From the NCBI GenBank assembly GCA_024681775.1, contig JAILAF010000001.1, forward strand, positions 1 to 32,033: a stretch of 32,033 nucleotides of DNA. The letters are read 5' to 3'. The DNA comes from Lachnospiraceae bacterium. Lineage in GTDB: Bacteria > Bacillota > Clostridia > Lachnospirales > Lachnospiraceae. Positions 9,471-16,966 of this stretch are shown here, one piece after another; position 1 is the stretch's first letter, and each line of letters opens with the position of its first letter. The notes under the pieces were generated by a model. It was not told the DNA's origin. It saw only the letters and a list, made by a program, of their open reading frames with translations, and searched no databases. A program made the position numbers and the translations under genes.

Positions 9471-9490
9471 GAGGTCGCGCAGCGAACCTC
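9471..9490 (-). repeat. Small hairpin between uppS and cdsA
   Basis: GAGGT (9471-9475) and ACCTC (9486-9490) flank CGCGCAGCGA. With one bulged base the stem extends to eight pairs. The hairpin overlaps the uppS stop codon. Its loop resembles the GCGAAGCG cores of the hairpins at 15189-15210 and 22883-23026. Confidence 0.5.
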
Positions 9491-10205
9491 AGGTATCTTT
9501 CAGTCCCCCGTAGCGCCGCTCTCTGCCGGCGTAAGCATCCAGGGCTTTCTCCAGCTCGGCTTCCGTGAAATCGGGCCAGGGCACCGGCGTAAAATAAAAC
9601 TCGGTGTAGGCCAGCTGCCACAGCAGGAAATTGGAGATCCGCTGCTCCCCGCAGGTACGGATCAGAAGGTCGGGATCCGGAAGCCCCGCAGTATCCAGGT
9701 GTGCGTCGATCGCCTGCGCAGTGATGTCCTCCGGCTTTGCCGCCGGGTTTTCCTCCAGGACGCGCTTTACGGCTCTTGCGATCTCATCCCGCCCGCCGTA
9801 ATTGATGGCGATCTGGAAATGGAGGCCGGTGTTGCCCGCAGTCTCCCGCTCCAGTTTTGCAATGCTCTCCTGCAGATCCGGGGCCAGGGCGCTCTTGTCG
9901 CCGATGACCCGCACGCACATGTTGTTTTTCATGGCGCGCTTGATGCTGTTTTGCATGTATTTTCTGAGCAGGTCCATCAGGGCGGCCACTTCGTCGTCCG
10001 GTCTGCTCCAGTTCTCCGTGGAAAAGGCATAGACGGTAAAATAGGAGATCCCGTGGTTCCAGACGATCTCGCACATATCCTCCACCACGGATGCTCCCTT
10101 CACATGACCGGCGTTCCGGGGCAGGCCCTTGGCCTTGGCCCAGCGGCCGTTCCCGTCCAGAATGACGGCCAGATGATCCGGCACGGATTTTTTCTCTTTC
10201 GGCAT
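9489..10205 (-). CDS. uppS: Isoprenyl transferase (undecaprenyl diphosphate synthase)
   Basis: This cis-prenyltransferase elongates farnesyl diphosphate to undecaprenyl diphosphate, the lipid carrier for peptidoglycan precursors. The 238-residue product has the FPP-binding motif HLAVILDGNGRWAK with Asp17, and the conserved end motif RTCGEQRISNFLLWQLAY followed by EFYFTPVPWPDF. Length is normal. A strong AAAGGAGG precedes the ATG. It is part of the pyrH-to-rseP operon, although a terminator-like hairpin lies upstream of it, behind frr. Confidence 0.97.
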   Translation of the reverse strand: MPKEKKSVPDHLAVILDGNGRWAKAKGLPRNAGHVKGASVVEDMCEIVWNHGISYFTVYAFSTENWSRPDDEVAALMDLLRKYMQNSIKRAMKNNMCVRVIGDKSALAPDLQESIAKLERETAGNTGLHFQIAINYGGRDEIARAVKRVLEENPAAKPEDITAQAIDAHLDTAGLPDPDLLIRTCGEQRISNFLLWQLAYTEFYFTPVPWPDFTEAELEKALDAYAGRERRYGGLKDT

Positions 10206-10302
10206 ATGGATGCCTCCTTTCCAAACCTTGCAGGCTGACGCCTTTCCGGTCCCGCACGGGCAGCTTTACGCACCGCGCTCCGCCGGCCGGTGCAGCAGAT
10301 GG

Positions 10303-10333
10303 AAAAGGCGGAGGAGCGCAGAGCCCCTCCGCC
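10303..10333 (-). terminator. Terminator-like hairpin behind frr
   Basis: GGCGGAGG (10307-10314) and CCTCCGCC (10326-10333) form a perfect 8-bp stem with an 11-nt loop, followed on the minus strand by TTTT (10306-10303). It lies between frr and uppS. It may give partial termination, so that frr and pyrH are expressed more strongly than the lipid genes downstream. Confidence 0.65.
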
Positions 10334-10347
10334 GTATTGGTGGCAGA

Positions 10348-10899
10348 TCAGACAGTCATCAGCTCTTTGGTCTTCTCTTCCATTGCCTTGTCCATCTCGG
10401 CAATGAAGCGATCCGTCAGCTTCTGGAGCTCGTCCTCCAGCTGCTTGATCTCGTCCTCGGAGATCTCCGTCTTGGCCAGCTTCTTGAAAGCATCGTTGCC
10501 GTCCCTGCGGATGTTGCGGACTGCGACCTTGCCTTCTTCGGTCTTTTTCTTGACCTCTTTGACCAGCTCTTTTCTGCGATCCTCGGTAAGCTCGGGGAAT
10601 ACCAGGCGGATCACGCTGCCGTCGTTGGTGGGATTGATGCCCAGGTCGGACATCTGGATGGCCTTCTCCACCTCCTTCAGCATATTCTTCTCCCAGGGAG
10701 CGATCTGGATGATGCGGGCCTCGGGAACGGTGACATTACCCACCTGCTGAATGGGGGTGGGAGTTCCGTAATAATCCACGCGGATCTTGTCCAGAACGTG
10801 GGGATTGGCGCGTCCGGCACGGATGGAAGCAAAGTCGGAATTCAAGAAATCCAGTGCCTTGGTCATTTTTTCTTCATAGGGCTTTAATCTGGCATCCAT
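10348..10899 (-). CDS. frr: Ribosome recycling factor
   Basis: RRF, with EF-G, splits the post-termination ribosome. The 183-residue product has the typical length and composition. It has the N-terminal helix followed by SIRAGRANPHVLDKIRVDYYGTPTP-type sequence (about residues 25-50), the INPTNDGSVIRLVFPELTEDRR region, and two long charged helices rich in Lys and Glu to the end. AGAAAGGATCTATT precedes the ATG at 10899. It follows pyrH by 27 bases. Confidence 0.98.
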   Translation of the reverse strand: MDARLKPYEEKMTKALDFLNSDFASIRAGRANPHVLDKIRVDYYGTPTPIQQVGNVTVPEARIIQIAPWEKNMLKEVEKAIQMSDLGINPTNDGSVIRLVFPELTEDRRKELVKEVKKKTEEGKVAVRNIRRDGNDAFKKLAKTEISEDEIKQLEDELQKLTDRFIAEMDKAMEEKTKELMTV

Positions 10900-10926
10900 A
10901 ATAGATCCTTTCTGCGTTCCCGCCGG

Positions 10927-11628
10927 TTACTTGTCAGATACGGTGACCTTGGTGCCGTTAAAATCTCCGCGCACCGTGTTCACGATGGAATTCTCCTCGT
11001 TCAGGGAGAATACCCACATGGGCATGTGATTGTCTCTCGCCAGGATGGAAGCGGTCATGTCCACCACCTGGAGATTCCGGGCGATGACCTCGTCGATGGT
11101 GATCTCGTCGAAGCGTTTCGCCGCAGGGTTCACGGCAGGATCGCTGTCGTAAACGCCGTCGATGGACTTGGCCAGGAGCACCACATCCGCATCCACCTCA
11201 ATGGCTCTCAAAAGGACGCCCGTGTCGGTGGAGAAGTAAGGATGTCCGGTACCGCCGGCGAAAAAGACCACCTGGCCGTGAGCAAAGTACTTGTTGGCAC
11301 GGTCCTTGGAGAAGAGCTTCGTAAAGGAGCCCACCTCAAAGGGAGTCAGGATATTGGTCATCATGCCTACGCTGCGGAAGATCTCGGACACGTAGATGCA
11401 GTTCATCACGGTGGCCAGCATGCCGATCTGGTCGGCTTTGGTACGGTCGATGTTCTCGCTGGAACGGCCCCGCCAGAAATTGCCTCCGCCGATGACGATG
11501 CCCACCTCGGTGCCCTCATCCACCAGGGTCTTGACCTGGAGCGCCACCTTGCGGACGGTCTCCTCGTCAAATCCGGTCTTCTTGGGGCCCGCAAGGGCTT
11601 CACCGCTGAGCTTTAACAGTATTCTCAT
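10927..11628 (-). CDS. pyrH: UMP kinase
   Basis: This bacterial UMP kinase, of the amino acid kinase fold, phosphorylates UMP to UDP and is usually controlled by GTP and UTP. The 233-residue product starts MRILLKLSGEALAG, has GIVIGGGNFWRGR near residues 43-55 and the DADVVLLAKSIDGVYDSDP region. The N-terminus is a few residues shorter than in many homologues but complete. GAAGAGGAACAAACT precedes the ATG. It starts 23 bases after the bactofilin gene. rpsB and tsf, often found in front of pyrH, are not in this window. Confidence 0.97.
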   Translation of the reverse strand: MRILLKLSGEALAGPKKTGFDEETVRKVALQVKTLVDEGTEVGIVIGGGNFWRGRSSENIDRTKADQIGMLATVMNCIYVSEIFRSVGMMTNILTPFEVGSFTKLFSKDRANKYFAHGQVVFFAGGTGHPYFSTDTGVLLRAIEVDADVVLLAKSIDGVYDSDPAVNPAAKRFDEITIDEVIARNLQVVDMTASILARDNHMPMWVFSLNEENSIVNTVRGDFNGTKVTVSDK

Positions 11629-11651
11629 AGTTTGTTCCTCTTCGTGGGAGC

Positions 11652-12830
11652 TTATTTGTCTGCCTTATCGGCCTTCTTCTTCTCGGGCTTGTACTCGTCA
11701 AAGAAGGAAGTAGGGCTGACATCCGCATAGCACTGGGAGCAGTTGCCTTCCAGAGTCGCACCGTTGTTGATCTGGACGGACTTGGACTTGATGTTGCCCA
11801 TGACGATGGCGGTGGCATCCAGGATGACGGGGCCGTGCACATCGATGTCACCCTTGACAGCGCCTGCGATGGCTGCGCTCAGAGCGGTGATATTACCGAT
11901 GATGACAGTGCCGGAGCCGATCTTCACGGAGCTCTCGCTGGTGAGGTCGCCGCTGATCTTGGCATTCTCTGCGTAGATCTCTCTTGCCTTGGAATTGCCG
12001 CAGATGGAGCCGGTGACATTGAGCTTGCCGCCCACGACCAGGTCGCCGTTCACGCCGCCCAGCAGGTCCAGGGAGCCCTGGGTGTTCAGGTTACCGTCAA
12101 TCTTCATGCCTCCCGTGATCACGGAAGTCTCTTCGGAATAATCCTTCTCGTCTAAAGAATCCATAATAATCTCTGCTCCTTTGCTCGTATTTTCATTCTC
12201 CGCGGACAGATCCGCGTTGGGTTCGGTTTCAAAACTCTCTGCCGCCGGATCCTCGTCCGTGACATATTCCTCGCCACTCTCCATGGAGGCGAAGGCTTCG
12301 TCGATGGCATCTCCCATGACCTGTACCGCTGCCAGATCCCGGGCTGCGTCCTCGGGGGCGAAGGTATCAACATCTGCCTGGGTCGGAATCTCCTCGGAGA
12401 CGGCTTCCTCTGCGGGAACCTCTTCCGGGAAAGCCTCCTCTGCGGGGGCCTCCTCTGCCACTGCTTCCGCAGCAAGGTCATCTGCCAGGGCGCTCAGATC
12501 GATCTCCGGCTCTGCATCCGTTCCTTCTGCGGGGATCTCCTCCGGGAAGGACTCTCCTGCGGGGATCTCCTCCGGGAAGGACTCTCCTGCGGGAATCTCC
12601 TCCTCAGGACCGTCGGGCAGATTCCCCAGGGCCTCCTCCAGCAATGCATTCAGGTCGATCGACTCGTCTGCGGGGATCTCCTCCGAGACGGCGGCATCCG
12701 CCGGTACAACGGCTTCCTCCCCCGCGTTAGAAACTTCCTCGGGAATCCCCTCTCCGGACTCTGCTCCCTCCGGCAGAAGCTCTTCCACCGCCTGGGACAG
12801 ATCCTGCTTCAGATCTCCGAAAAATCCCAT
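11652..12830 (-). CDS. Bactofilin with long acidic N-terminal region
   Basis: Bactofilins form nucleotide-free cytoskeletal filaments that organise cell-wall enzymes. The product is about 392 residues. The beta-helical bactofilin domain lies at about 235-375, with repeating turns such as GGMKIDGNLNTQGSLDLLGG, GKLNVTGSICGN and SKSVQINNGATLEGN. The C-terminal tail is lysine-rich. The first 220 residues are very acidic and of low complexity, with repeats of EEIPAGESFP. The start MGFFGDLKQDL is set by CAGGAGGAAGAT; the longer frame to 13052 overlaps the deacetylase gene. A second ATG at 12164, behind AAAGGAG, could give a short form of 170 residues with only the filament domain. It lies between a NodB-type deacetylase and pyrH. 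Confidence 0.85.
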   Translation of the reverse strand: MGFFGDLKQDLSQAVEELLPEGAESGEGIPEEVSNAGEEAVVPADAAVSEEIPADESIDLNALLEEALGNLPDGPEEEIPAGESFPEEIPAGESFPEEIPAEGTDAEPEIDLSALADDLAAEAVAEEAPAEEAFPEEVPAEEAVSEEIPTQADVDTFAPEDAARDLAAVQVMGDAIDEAFASMESGEEYVTDEDPAAESFETEPNADLSAENENTSKGAEIIMDSLDEKDYSEETSVITGGMKIDGNLNTQGSLDLLGGVNGDLVVGGKLNVTGSICGNSKAREIYAENAKISGDLTSESSVKIGSGTVIIGNITALSAAIAGAVKGDIDVHGPVILDATAIVMGNIKSKSVQINNGATLEGNCSQCYADVSPTSFFDEYKPEKKKADKADK

Positions 12831-12903
12831 ATCTTCCTCCTGTGTTTTGATTTCCGATGAAACGGATCGCTTCGGTTCCCCGAAACGCTCACATTTTTCA
12901 TCT

Positions 12904-14022
12904 TTATTCCGGACTCCGCTGCCGGATATCCGGCACATCCTCCGGGTCAAGCGGCAAAAGGACCGTATCGCTTCTGTCCAGGATCTGTTCGATGATCTCC
13001 GGCAGAGCCAGTACCGTCGAGTACTTGTCGCCTGCGTCATGCATGAGAACAACGGCGGTGGACTTGCCCTCCAGGCCGCCCATCACATTGCTGACGATCT
13101 GTCTGCGGGACACCGTGCCGCCGTCCGCATCTCCGGCAGAGACGTTCCAGTCGACATAAGATATCCCCTTCCCTTTAAGATACGCCGCAAAGAGCCTCAT
13201 GTCCAGCCCGCTGACGGAATTTCCGCTGCCGCCGGGGAACCGGTAGATCTGCGGGGAAACGCCCGCAGCGTCCTCCAGCAGCGTCTCCAGGGCCGTAAAG
13301 TCCTCCTCGAACGCATCCAGGGATTTGTAGATGGTGCTGTATTTGTGGGAATAGGAATGCATTCCCAGGGTATGTCCCTCCTCGGCGATCCTGCGGTACA
13401 TGGCCAGGGAATCCTCGTCGGTCTTGCCCACCACGAAGAAGGTAGCCTTCACATCGTACTCCGCCAGAATGTCCAGGATGTCATCGGTATAGGTGCTGGG
13501 CCCGTCATCAAAGGTCAGATAGATCCGGGTCACTTCATCGTCGTAGGGCCCGGACTCCTCAGAGCTTTCGGAAAGCTCTGCCAGGAAAGCCGCCTCGTCA
13601 AAGCCCGTCCCCTCCCCGGAAAAGGAGCCGGGAACGGCCTGACTGCCATTGCTGACCGCTTCGGTCATCTCCTCCGGAAGCGCTGCTCCGTCCGGGCTTT
13701 CTCCCTTCCCGGAGGCGCCGTAATGGGCTGCCAGATACTTGGGATCCGGACCTGCCGCAGCCTTCATCAGGTCACCGGTGATCCGGGGCTCCAGCGCCAG
13801 GCCGAAGGGATCCTCCAGGTCGATCCGGAGATCTGCCTCGGTGAGTACTGCCAGCCGCAGGGTGTCCTCGGTGATGCGCACGTTCTCCGTCAGGAAGGAA
13901 AGCTCCCTGTCATAGGCCTCCATCCTGTCGTTCACCCGCATGAGATAGCAGGCGGTGATGATGGCCCCCACGCACAGGACGATCAGAAATGAAATTAGGT
14001 AAAATCGTAATTGTTTATTCAC
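12904..14022 (-). CDS. Membrane-anchored polysaccharide deacetylase (NodB, CE4)
   Basis: CE4 deacetylases remove N- or O-acetyl groups from peptidoglycan or other glycans with a metal Asp-His-His triad. The 372-residue product has one N-terminal membrane anchor (residues about 8-28) and a spacer rich in Ser, Gly and Glu. The NodB domain starts near 165 and has TFDDGPS, HSYSHK, RFPGGSGN, DWN and VVLMHD, so all five motifs are intact. It should act outside the cytoplasmic membrane. The start is GTG at 14022, overlapping the end of the DAHP synthase gene by 8 bases with no good ribosome binding site, so it probably depends on coupling. The bactofilin gene follows. Confidence 0.88.
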   Translation of the reverse strand: MNKQLRFYLISFLIVLCVGAIITACYLMRVNDRMEAYDRELSFLTENVRITEDTLRLAVLTEADLRIDLEDPFGLALEPRITGDLMKAAAGPDPKYLAAHYGASGKGESPDGAALPEEMTEAVSNGSQAVPGSFSGEGTGFDEAAFLAELSESSEESGPYDDEVTRIYLTFDDGPSTYTDDILDILAEYDVKATFFVVGKTDEDSLAMYRRIAEEGHTLGMHSYSHKYSTIYKSLDAFEEDFTALETLLEDAAGVSPQIYRFPGGSGNSVSGLDMRLFAAYLKGKGISYVDWNVSAGDADGGTVSRRQIVSNVMGGLEGKSTAVVLMHDAGDKYSTVLALPEIIEQILDRSDTVLLPLDPEDVPDIRQRSPE

Positions 14023-15043
14023 TGTCGGCGATATCGTAGATCAACTGTTCCGAAGCCGGCCATCCCAGGCAGGGATCGGTGATGGACTTGCCGTAGATCC
14101 CGCCGCCGACCTTCTGATTGCCTTCCTCGATGTAGCTCTCCACCATGACGCCCTTCACAAGGCGGTGGATATCGGGATTCAGCTTGCGGTTGTGCAGGAT
14201 CTCCTTAACGATGCGGATCTGCTGCTCAAACTGCTTGTTGGAGTTGGAATGGTTGGCATCCACCACACAGGCGGGATTGAGCAGATCCATCTTGCTGTAC
14301 ATATCCATCAGACGAACCAGATCTTCGTAATGGTAATTGGGGGTGTTGTTTCCGTGCTTGTTGGTGGCACCGCGGAGCACCGCATGGGCCAGATCGTTGC
14401 CGGAGGTATTGACCTCCCATCCGCGATAGATGAAGGAATGGGGGTGCTGTGCGGCGTAGATGGAGTTGATCATGACGGAAAAATCGCCGCTGGTAGGATT
14501 TTTCATGCCGGCAGGCACATCGAAACCACTGACGGTGAGTCTGTGCTGCTGATCCTCCACGGAACGGGCGCCGATGGCCACATAGGAAAGCAGGTCGGAG
14601 ACATATCTCCAGTTCTCGGGATACAGCATCTCGTCCGCAGAGGTGAGACCGCTTTCCAACGCGGCGCGGATGTGCATATGGCGCATTGCCATGAGACCCG
14701 CCTTAAAATCTGTGGATTTCTGGGGATCGGGCTGATGCACGATACCCTTGTAGCCCTCGCCGGTGGTGCGGGGCTTGTTGGTGTAGATCCTGGGGATCAG
14801 GATCAGGCGGTCCTTCACCTGCTCGTTCACTCTGGACAGGCGGTTTACATAATCACAAACCGCCTCCTCGTTGTCTGCGGAACAGGGGCCGATGATCACC
14901 AGGAACTTATCGCTCTTTCCCGTCAGGACATCGCGGATCTCGGCATCTCTCGCCTTCTTGATCTCGCGCACCTTCTCGGGTACGGGCAGCTCCTCCCGGA
15001 CCTCGTCGGGGGTGGGAAGCTTTCTGACAAATTCGAAACTCAT
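14015..15043 (-). CDS. aroF: 3-deoxy-7-phosphoheptulonate (DAHP) synthase, class I
   Basis: This enzyme condenses phosphoenolpyruvate and erythrose 4-phosphate in the first step of the shikimate pathway. The 342-residue product is of the AroF/G/H type (I-alpha). It has IIGPCSADNEEAV near residues 49-61, PRIYTNKPRTTGEGYKG, ATNKHGNNTP and DANHSNSNKQFEQQ, and ends with GGGIYGKSITDPCLGW. Length and N-terminal extension fit feedback-regulated members, but which amino acid inhibits it cannot be read. GAGGTTAGATTC precedes the ATG. No T-box leader is seen. It is the first gene of the long minus-strand block. Confidence 0.95.
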   Translation of the reverse strand: MSFEFVRKLPTPDEVREELPVPEKVREIKKARDAEIRDVLTGKSDKFLVIIGPCSADNEEAVCDYVNRLSRVNEQVKDRLILIPRIYTNKPRTTGEGYKGIVHQPDPQKSTDFKAGLMAMRHMHIRAALESGLTSADEMLYPENWRYVSDLLSYVAIGARSVEDQQHRLTVSGFDVPAGMKNPTSGDFSVMINSIYAAQHPHSFIYRGWEVNTSGNDLAHAVLRGATNKHGNNTPNYHYEDLVRLMDMYSKMDLLNPACVVDANHSNSNKQFEQQIRIVKEILHNRKLNPDIHRLVKGVMVESYIEEGNQKVGGGIYGKSITDPCLGWPASEQLIYDIADSE

Positions 15044-15100
15044 GAATCTAACCTCATTTCATGTCTTTTACTGACTTCCATAAGCAGAAGCCAACAAATT

Positions 15101-15129
15101 ATTTTACCTTATTTTGCGGTATTAGGCAA
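15101..15129 (-). promoter_or_regulatory. Probable promoter of the aroF-led operon
   Basis: On the minus strand TTGCCT (15129-15124) is followed after 17 bases by TAAAAT (15106-15101). The boxes match four and five of six consensus positions. It lies about 58 bases before the DAHP synthase start. Confidence 0.5.
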
Positions 15130-15188
15130 ACCGTTTAGCCGCCACCACTAAGTCTGAAGACGCATCTTTGTATGGCGGCGGGTAGTGT

Positions 15189-15210
15189 TTCACGAAGCGA
15201 AGCGCGTGAA
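15189..15210 (-). repeat. Small hairpin behind the XerD-like gene
   Basis: TTCACG (15189-15194) and CGTGAA (15205-15210) flank AAGCGAAGCG. It lies four bases beyond the recombinase stop codon on the minus strand, with no T run. The loop contains the GCGAAGCG core that also occurs in the four tandem hairpins at 22883-23026. Confidence 0.5.
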
Positions 15211-15213
15211 CCG

Positions 15214-16083
15214 TTAGGTTCTGGGATGTGCCGCCTCATAGGCGGTGCGCAGATTGTTCTGCCCCAGCTTCGCATAGATCTGGGTGGTGGAGATATCGGA
15301 ATGCCCCAGCATCTGGGAGACCACACGGATGTCGGCGCCCCCTGCCATCATGTGGGCGGCAAAGGAATGCCGCAGGGTGTGGGGCGTGATATCGGTCTCG
15401 ATCCCCGCCTGTCTGCCGTAATTTTTCAGGATCTTCCAGAAGCCCTGGCGGCTCATGGGCTCGCCCAGGCAGCTGGGAAAGAGCACATCGGATTCCTTCC
15501 CCTTCAGGAGCTGGCCTCTGCCCTCCTCCAGATAGCGGATCAGCGCCGCTCTGGCGTGGAGTCCGTAGGGAATGGTGCGCTCGCCGCAGGTCAGCAGGTC
15601 GTGGCCCCGGTCCAGGGCGTCCACCTTCAGCCCGATGAGCTCGGACACACGGATCCCGGTGGCATAGAGGAGCTCTAACATCGCCTTGTCCCGCAATTCC
15701 TTGGGATCGTCGCCGGAGGGCTGATCCAGCAGGCGGGTCACCTGCTCCACGGTCAGTACCTCAGGGGGCTTTTTCTCAATCTTCGGGGCCTGCAGGCACT
15801 CGGAGACATCCTCCTCTACCATGTGTTCCTTGTACAGATAATGAAAAAAGCTGTGAATGGTAGCCACATTTCTGGAAATGGTGGCTGCTTTGAAATTCCC
15901 TTCTTCCAGATAGACCAGATAAGCCTTCAGATTGGATGCCGAGATCTGGGTCGGCTCCGTGATGGAGAGAGAACGGCAGAAATACTCCAGCTTCTGCAGA
16001 TCTCTGCGGTAAGAAAGTAACGTATTTTCCGATACTTTTTTCTCATCGGCCAAATACGAAAAGAAAGTGTCCATTGCGTTCAT
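15214..16083 (-). CDS. xerD: Tyrosine recombinase, XerD-like
   Basis: XerC/XerD recombinases resolve chromosome dimers at dif. The 289-residue product has the N-terminal SAM-like core-binding domain (about 1-95) and the catalytic domain with Arg145 (ATGIRVSEL), His236 and Arg239 (HTLRHS), His261 (LGHSD) and the nucleophile Tyr270. The beta-hairpin that normally reads GKGxKxR is shortened to TCGERTIPYG, so the usual catalytic lysine seems to be missing. The start is at 16083, with GGGGGGTT upstream; the longer frame to 16227 runs through the promoter. It is probably the housekeeping Xer protein, since no phage or integron genes are near. Activity may still be altered. Confidence 0.85.
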   Translation of the reverse strand: MNAMDTFFSYLADEKKVSENTLLSYRRDLQKLEYFCRSLSITEPTQISASNLKAYLVYLEEGNFKAATISRNVATIHSFFHYLYKEHMVEEDVSECLQAPKIEKKPPEVLTVEQVTRLLDQPSGDDPKELRDKAMLELLYATGIRVSELIGLKVDALDRGHDLLTCGERTIPYGLHARAALIRYLEEGRGQLLKGKESDVLFPSCLGEPMSRQGFWKILKNYGRQAGIETDITPHTLRHSFAAHMMAGGADIRVVSQMLGHSDISTTQIYAKLGQNNLRTAYEAAHPRT

Positions 16084-16116
16084 AAGAGAACCCCCCGCGT
16101 TTGATCTTGCCGAGGT

Positions 16117-16181
16117 AAAGAGATCCCTTTTTCCAAGGAGCAAAAACTGACTGTGTCGAACAGGTGACATAAAATCTCTTT
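16117..16181 (-). other. Structured leader of the XerD-like gene
   Basis: AAAGAGAT (16117-16124) pairs with ATCTCTTT (16174-16181) in the predicted untranslated leader, enclosing a small TGTC/GACA stem. The leader from the promoter to the start codon is about 105 bases. No known riboswitch class was recognised. Confidence 0.35.
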
Positions 16182-16198
16182 TTTTGACGGCAAATAGC

Positions 16199-16227
16199 AT
16201 TATAAGTTGCCCCTTTTTGAAATTCAA
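16199..16227 (-). promoter_or_regulatory. Probable sigmaA promoter of the XerD-like gene
   Basis: On the minus strand TTGAAT (16227-16222) is followed after 17 bases by a consensus TATAAT (16204-16199). A second perfect TTGACA (16235-16230) lies just upstream at a spacing that does not fit the same -10 box. The position supports the start codon at 16083. Confidence 0.65.
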
Positions 16228-16296
16228 GTTGTCAAATTGTCCTATATTTTATGAAAATTTTATGCTCTTTTTGGGAAACACAAGATGTAGGTAGAC

Positions 16297-16332
16297 ATAA
16301 AAAATCAGCCCCCAAAATGTGGTGGGCTGATT
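16297..16332 (-). terminator. Rho-independent terminator of the second Nudix gene
   Basis: AATCAGCCC (16303-16311) and GGGCTGATT (16324-16332) form a perfect 9-bp stem with a 12-nt loop. On the minus strand a run of T follows (16303-16298). It lies about 45 bases after the Nudix stop codon and ends the aminotransferase-Nudix transcript. Confidence 0.88.
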
Positions 16333-16377
16333 GATGTATTTTATGGTCCCGGCAATTAAAAATCGATTGTTTTTTAA

Positions 16378-16935
16378 TTATTTTCCCTCCTGGATCCGGT
16401 CCGCGTAGGCCAGAATGGCTGCCACGGTTTTGGAGTCCTGAATTTTGCACTGAAAGATCATTTCCTTCAGCTCTTCCAGGGAAAAATCCCGGTATTCCAC
16501 ATACTCTTCCTCGTCCAGGTGCTGGGCACCGGGATCGTGGAGGCCGGTGGCCAGGTAAATGTCGACCTTCTCATTGCAGTAAGCAGGCGCGGAGTAGATG
16601 GAAATGAGGAGCTCCGCATCCCCGGTCTCATATCCGGTCTCCTCCTTCAGTTCCCGGATGGCAGCCTGTTTCGTGGGCTCCACGGAACCGTCCGAAAGCA
16701 GGTTCAGACCTCCCGCGGGGATCTCCCAGGTCTCGCGCTCAATGGAGTTCCGGTACTGGCGCACCAGAACGATGCGGCCGTCCCTGCGCACGGGAACGAT
16801 AGCTGCCGCTCCGCGATGCTCCACATGGTCGTAAAATACGATGCCGCCGCCGGGAAGCCGCATAGTATCCTTGTAATAGGTGGTGATGCCGCCTCTCGAA
16901 ACAACCTCTCTTTTCAGTCTGCGAATCTCGTCCAT
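16378..16935 (-). CDS. Nudix hydrolase, ADP-ribose pyrophosphatase type
   Basis: The 185-residue product resembles the NudF-type ADP-ribose pyrophosphatases of Firmicutes. It has the beta strand AAAIVPVRRDGRIVLVRQYR, then WEIPAGGLN and the Nudix helix KQAAIRELKEETGYE at about residues 89-103, with SIYSAPAYCNEKVDIYLA behind it, a typical substrate-domain sequence. A loop of seven to eight residues (LLSDGSVEP) replaces the shorter standard loop before the helix. It is a second, distinct member beside the gene at 3266. It follows the aminotransferase gene by 31 bases and is probably in the same operon. Confidence 0.88.
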   Translation of the reverse strand: MDEIRRLKREVVSRGGITTYYKDTMRLPGGGIVFYDHVEHRGAAAIVPVRRDGRIVLVRQYRNSIERETWEIPAGGLNLLSDGSVEPTKQAAIRELKEETGYETGDAELLISIYSAPAYCNEKVDIYLATGLHDPGAQHLDEEEYVEYRDFSLEELKEMIFQCKIQDSKTVAAILAYADRIQEGK

Positions 16936-16966
16936 GATTCTAAGCTCACTTCTTTTCCGGAATAAT

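Noticed and set aside
12181-13992. 603-residue plus-strand frame opposite the bactofilin and deacetylase genes
   Set aside because: Serine- and alanine-rich antisense frame caused by the acidic repeats. The minus-strand genes have clear domains and ribosome binding sites.
15044-15213. T-box or tryptophan-type leader in front of the DAHP synthase gene
   Set aside because: No T-box sequence, specifier loop or anti-terminator was found. Only a GCCGCC/GGCGGC inverted pair and the small hairpin are visible.
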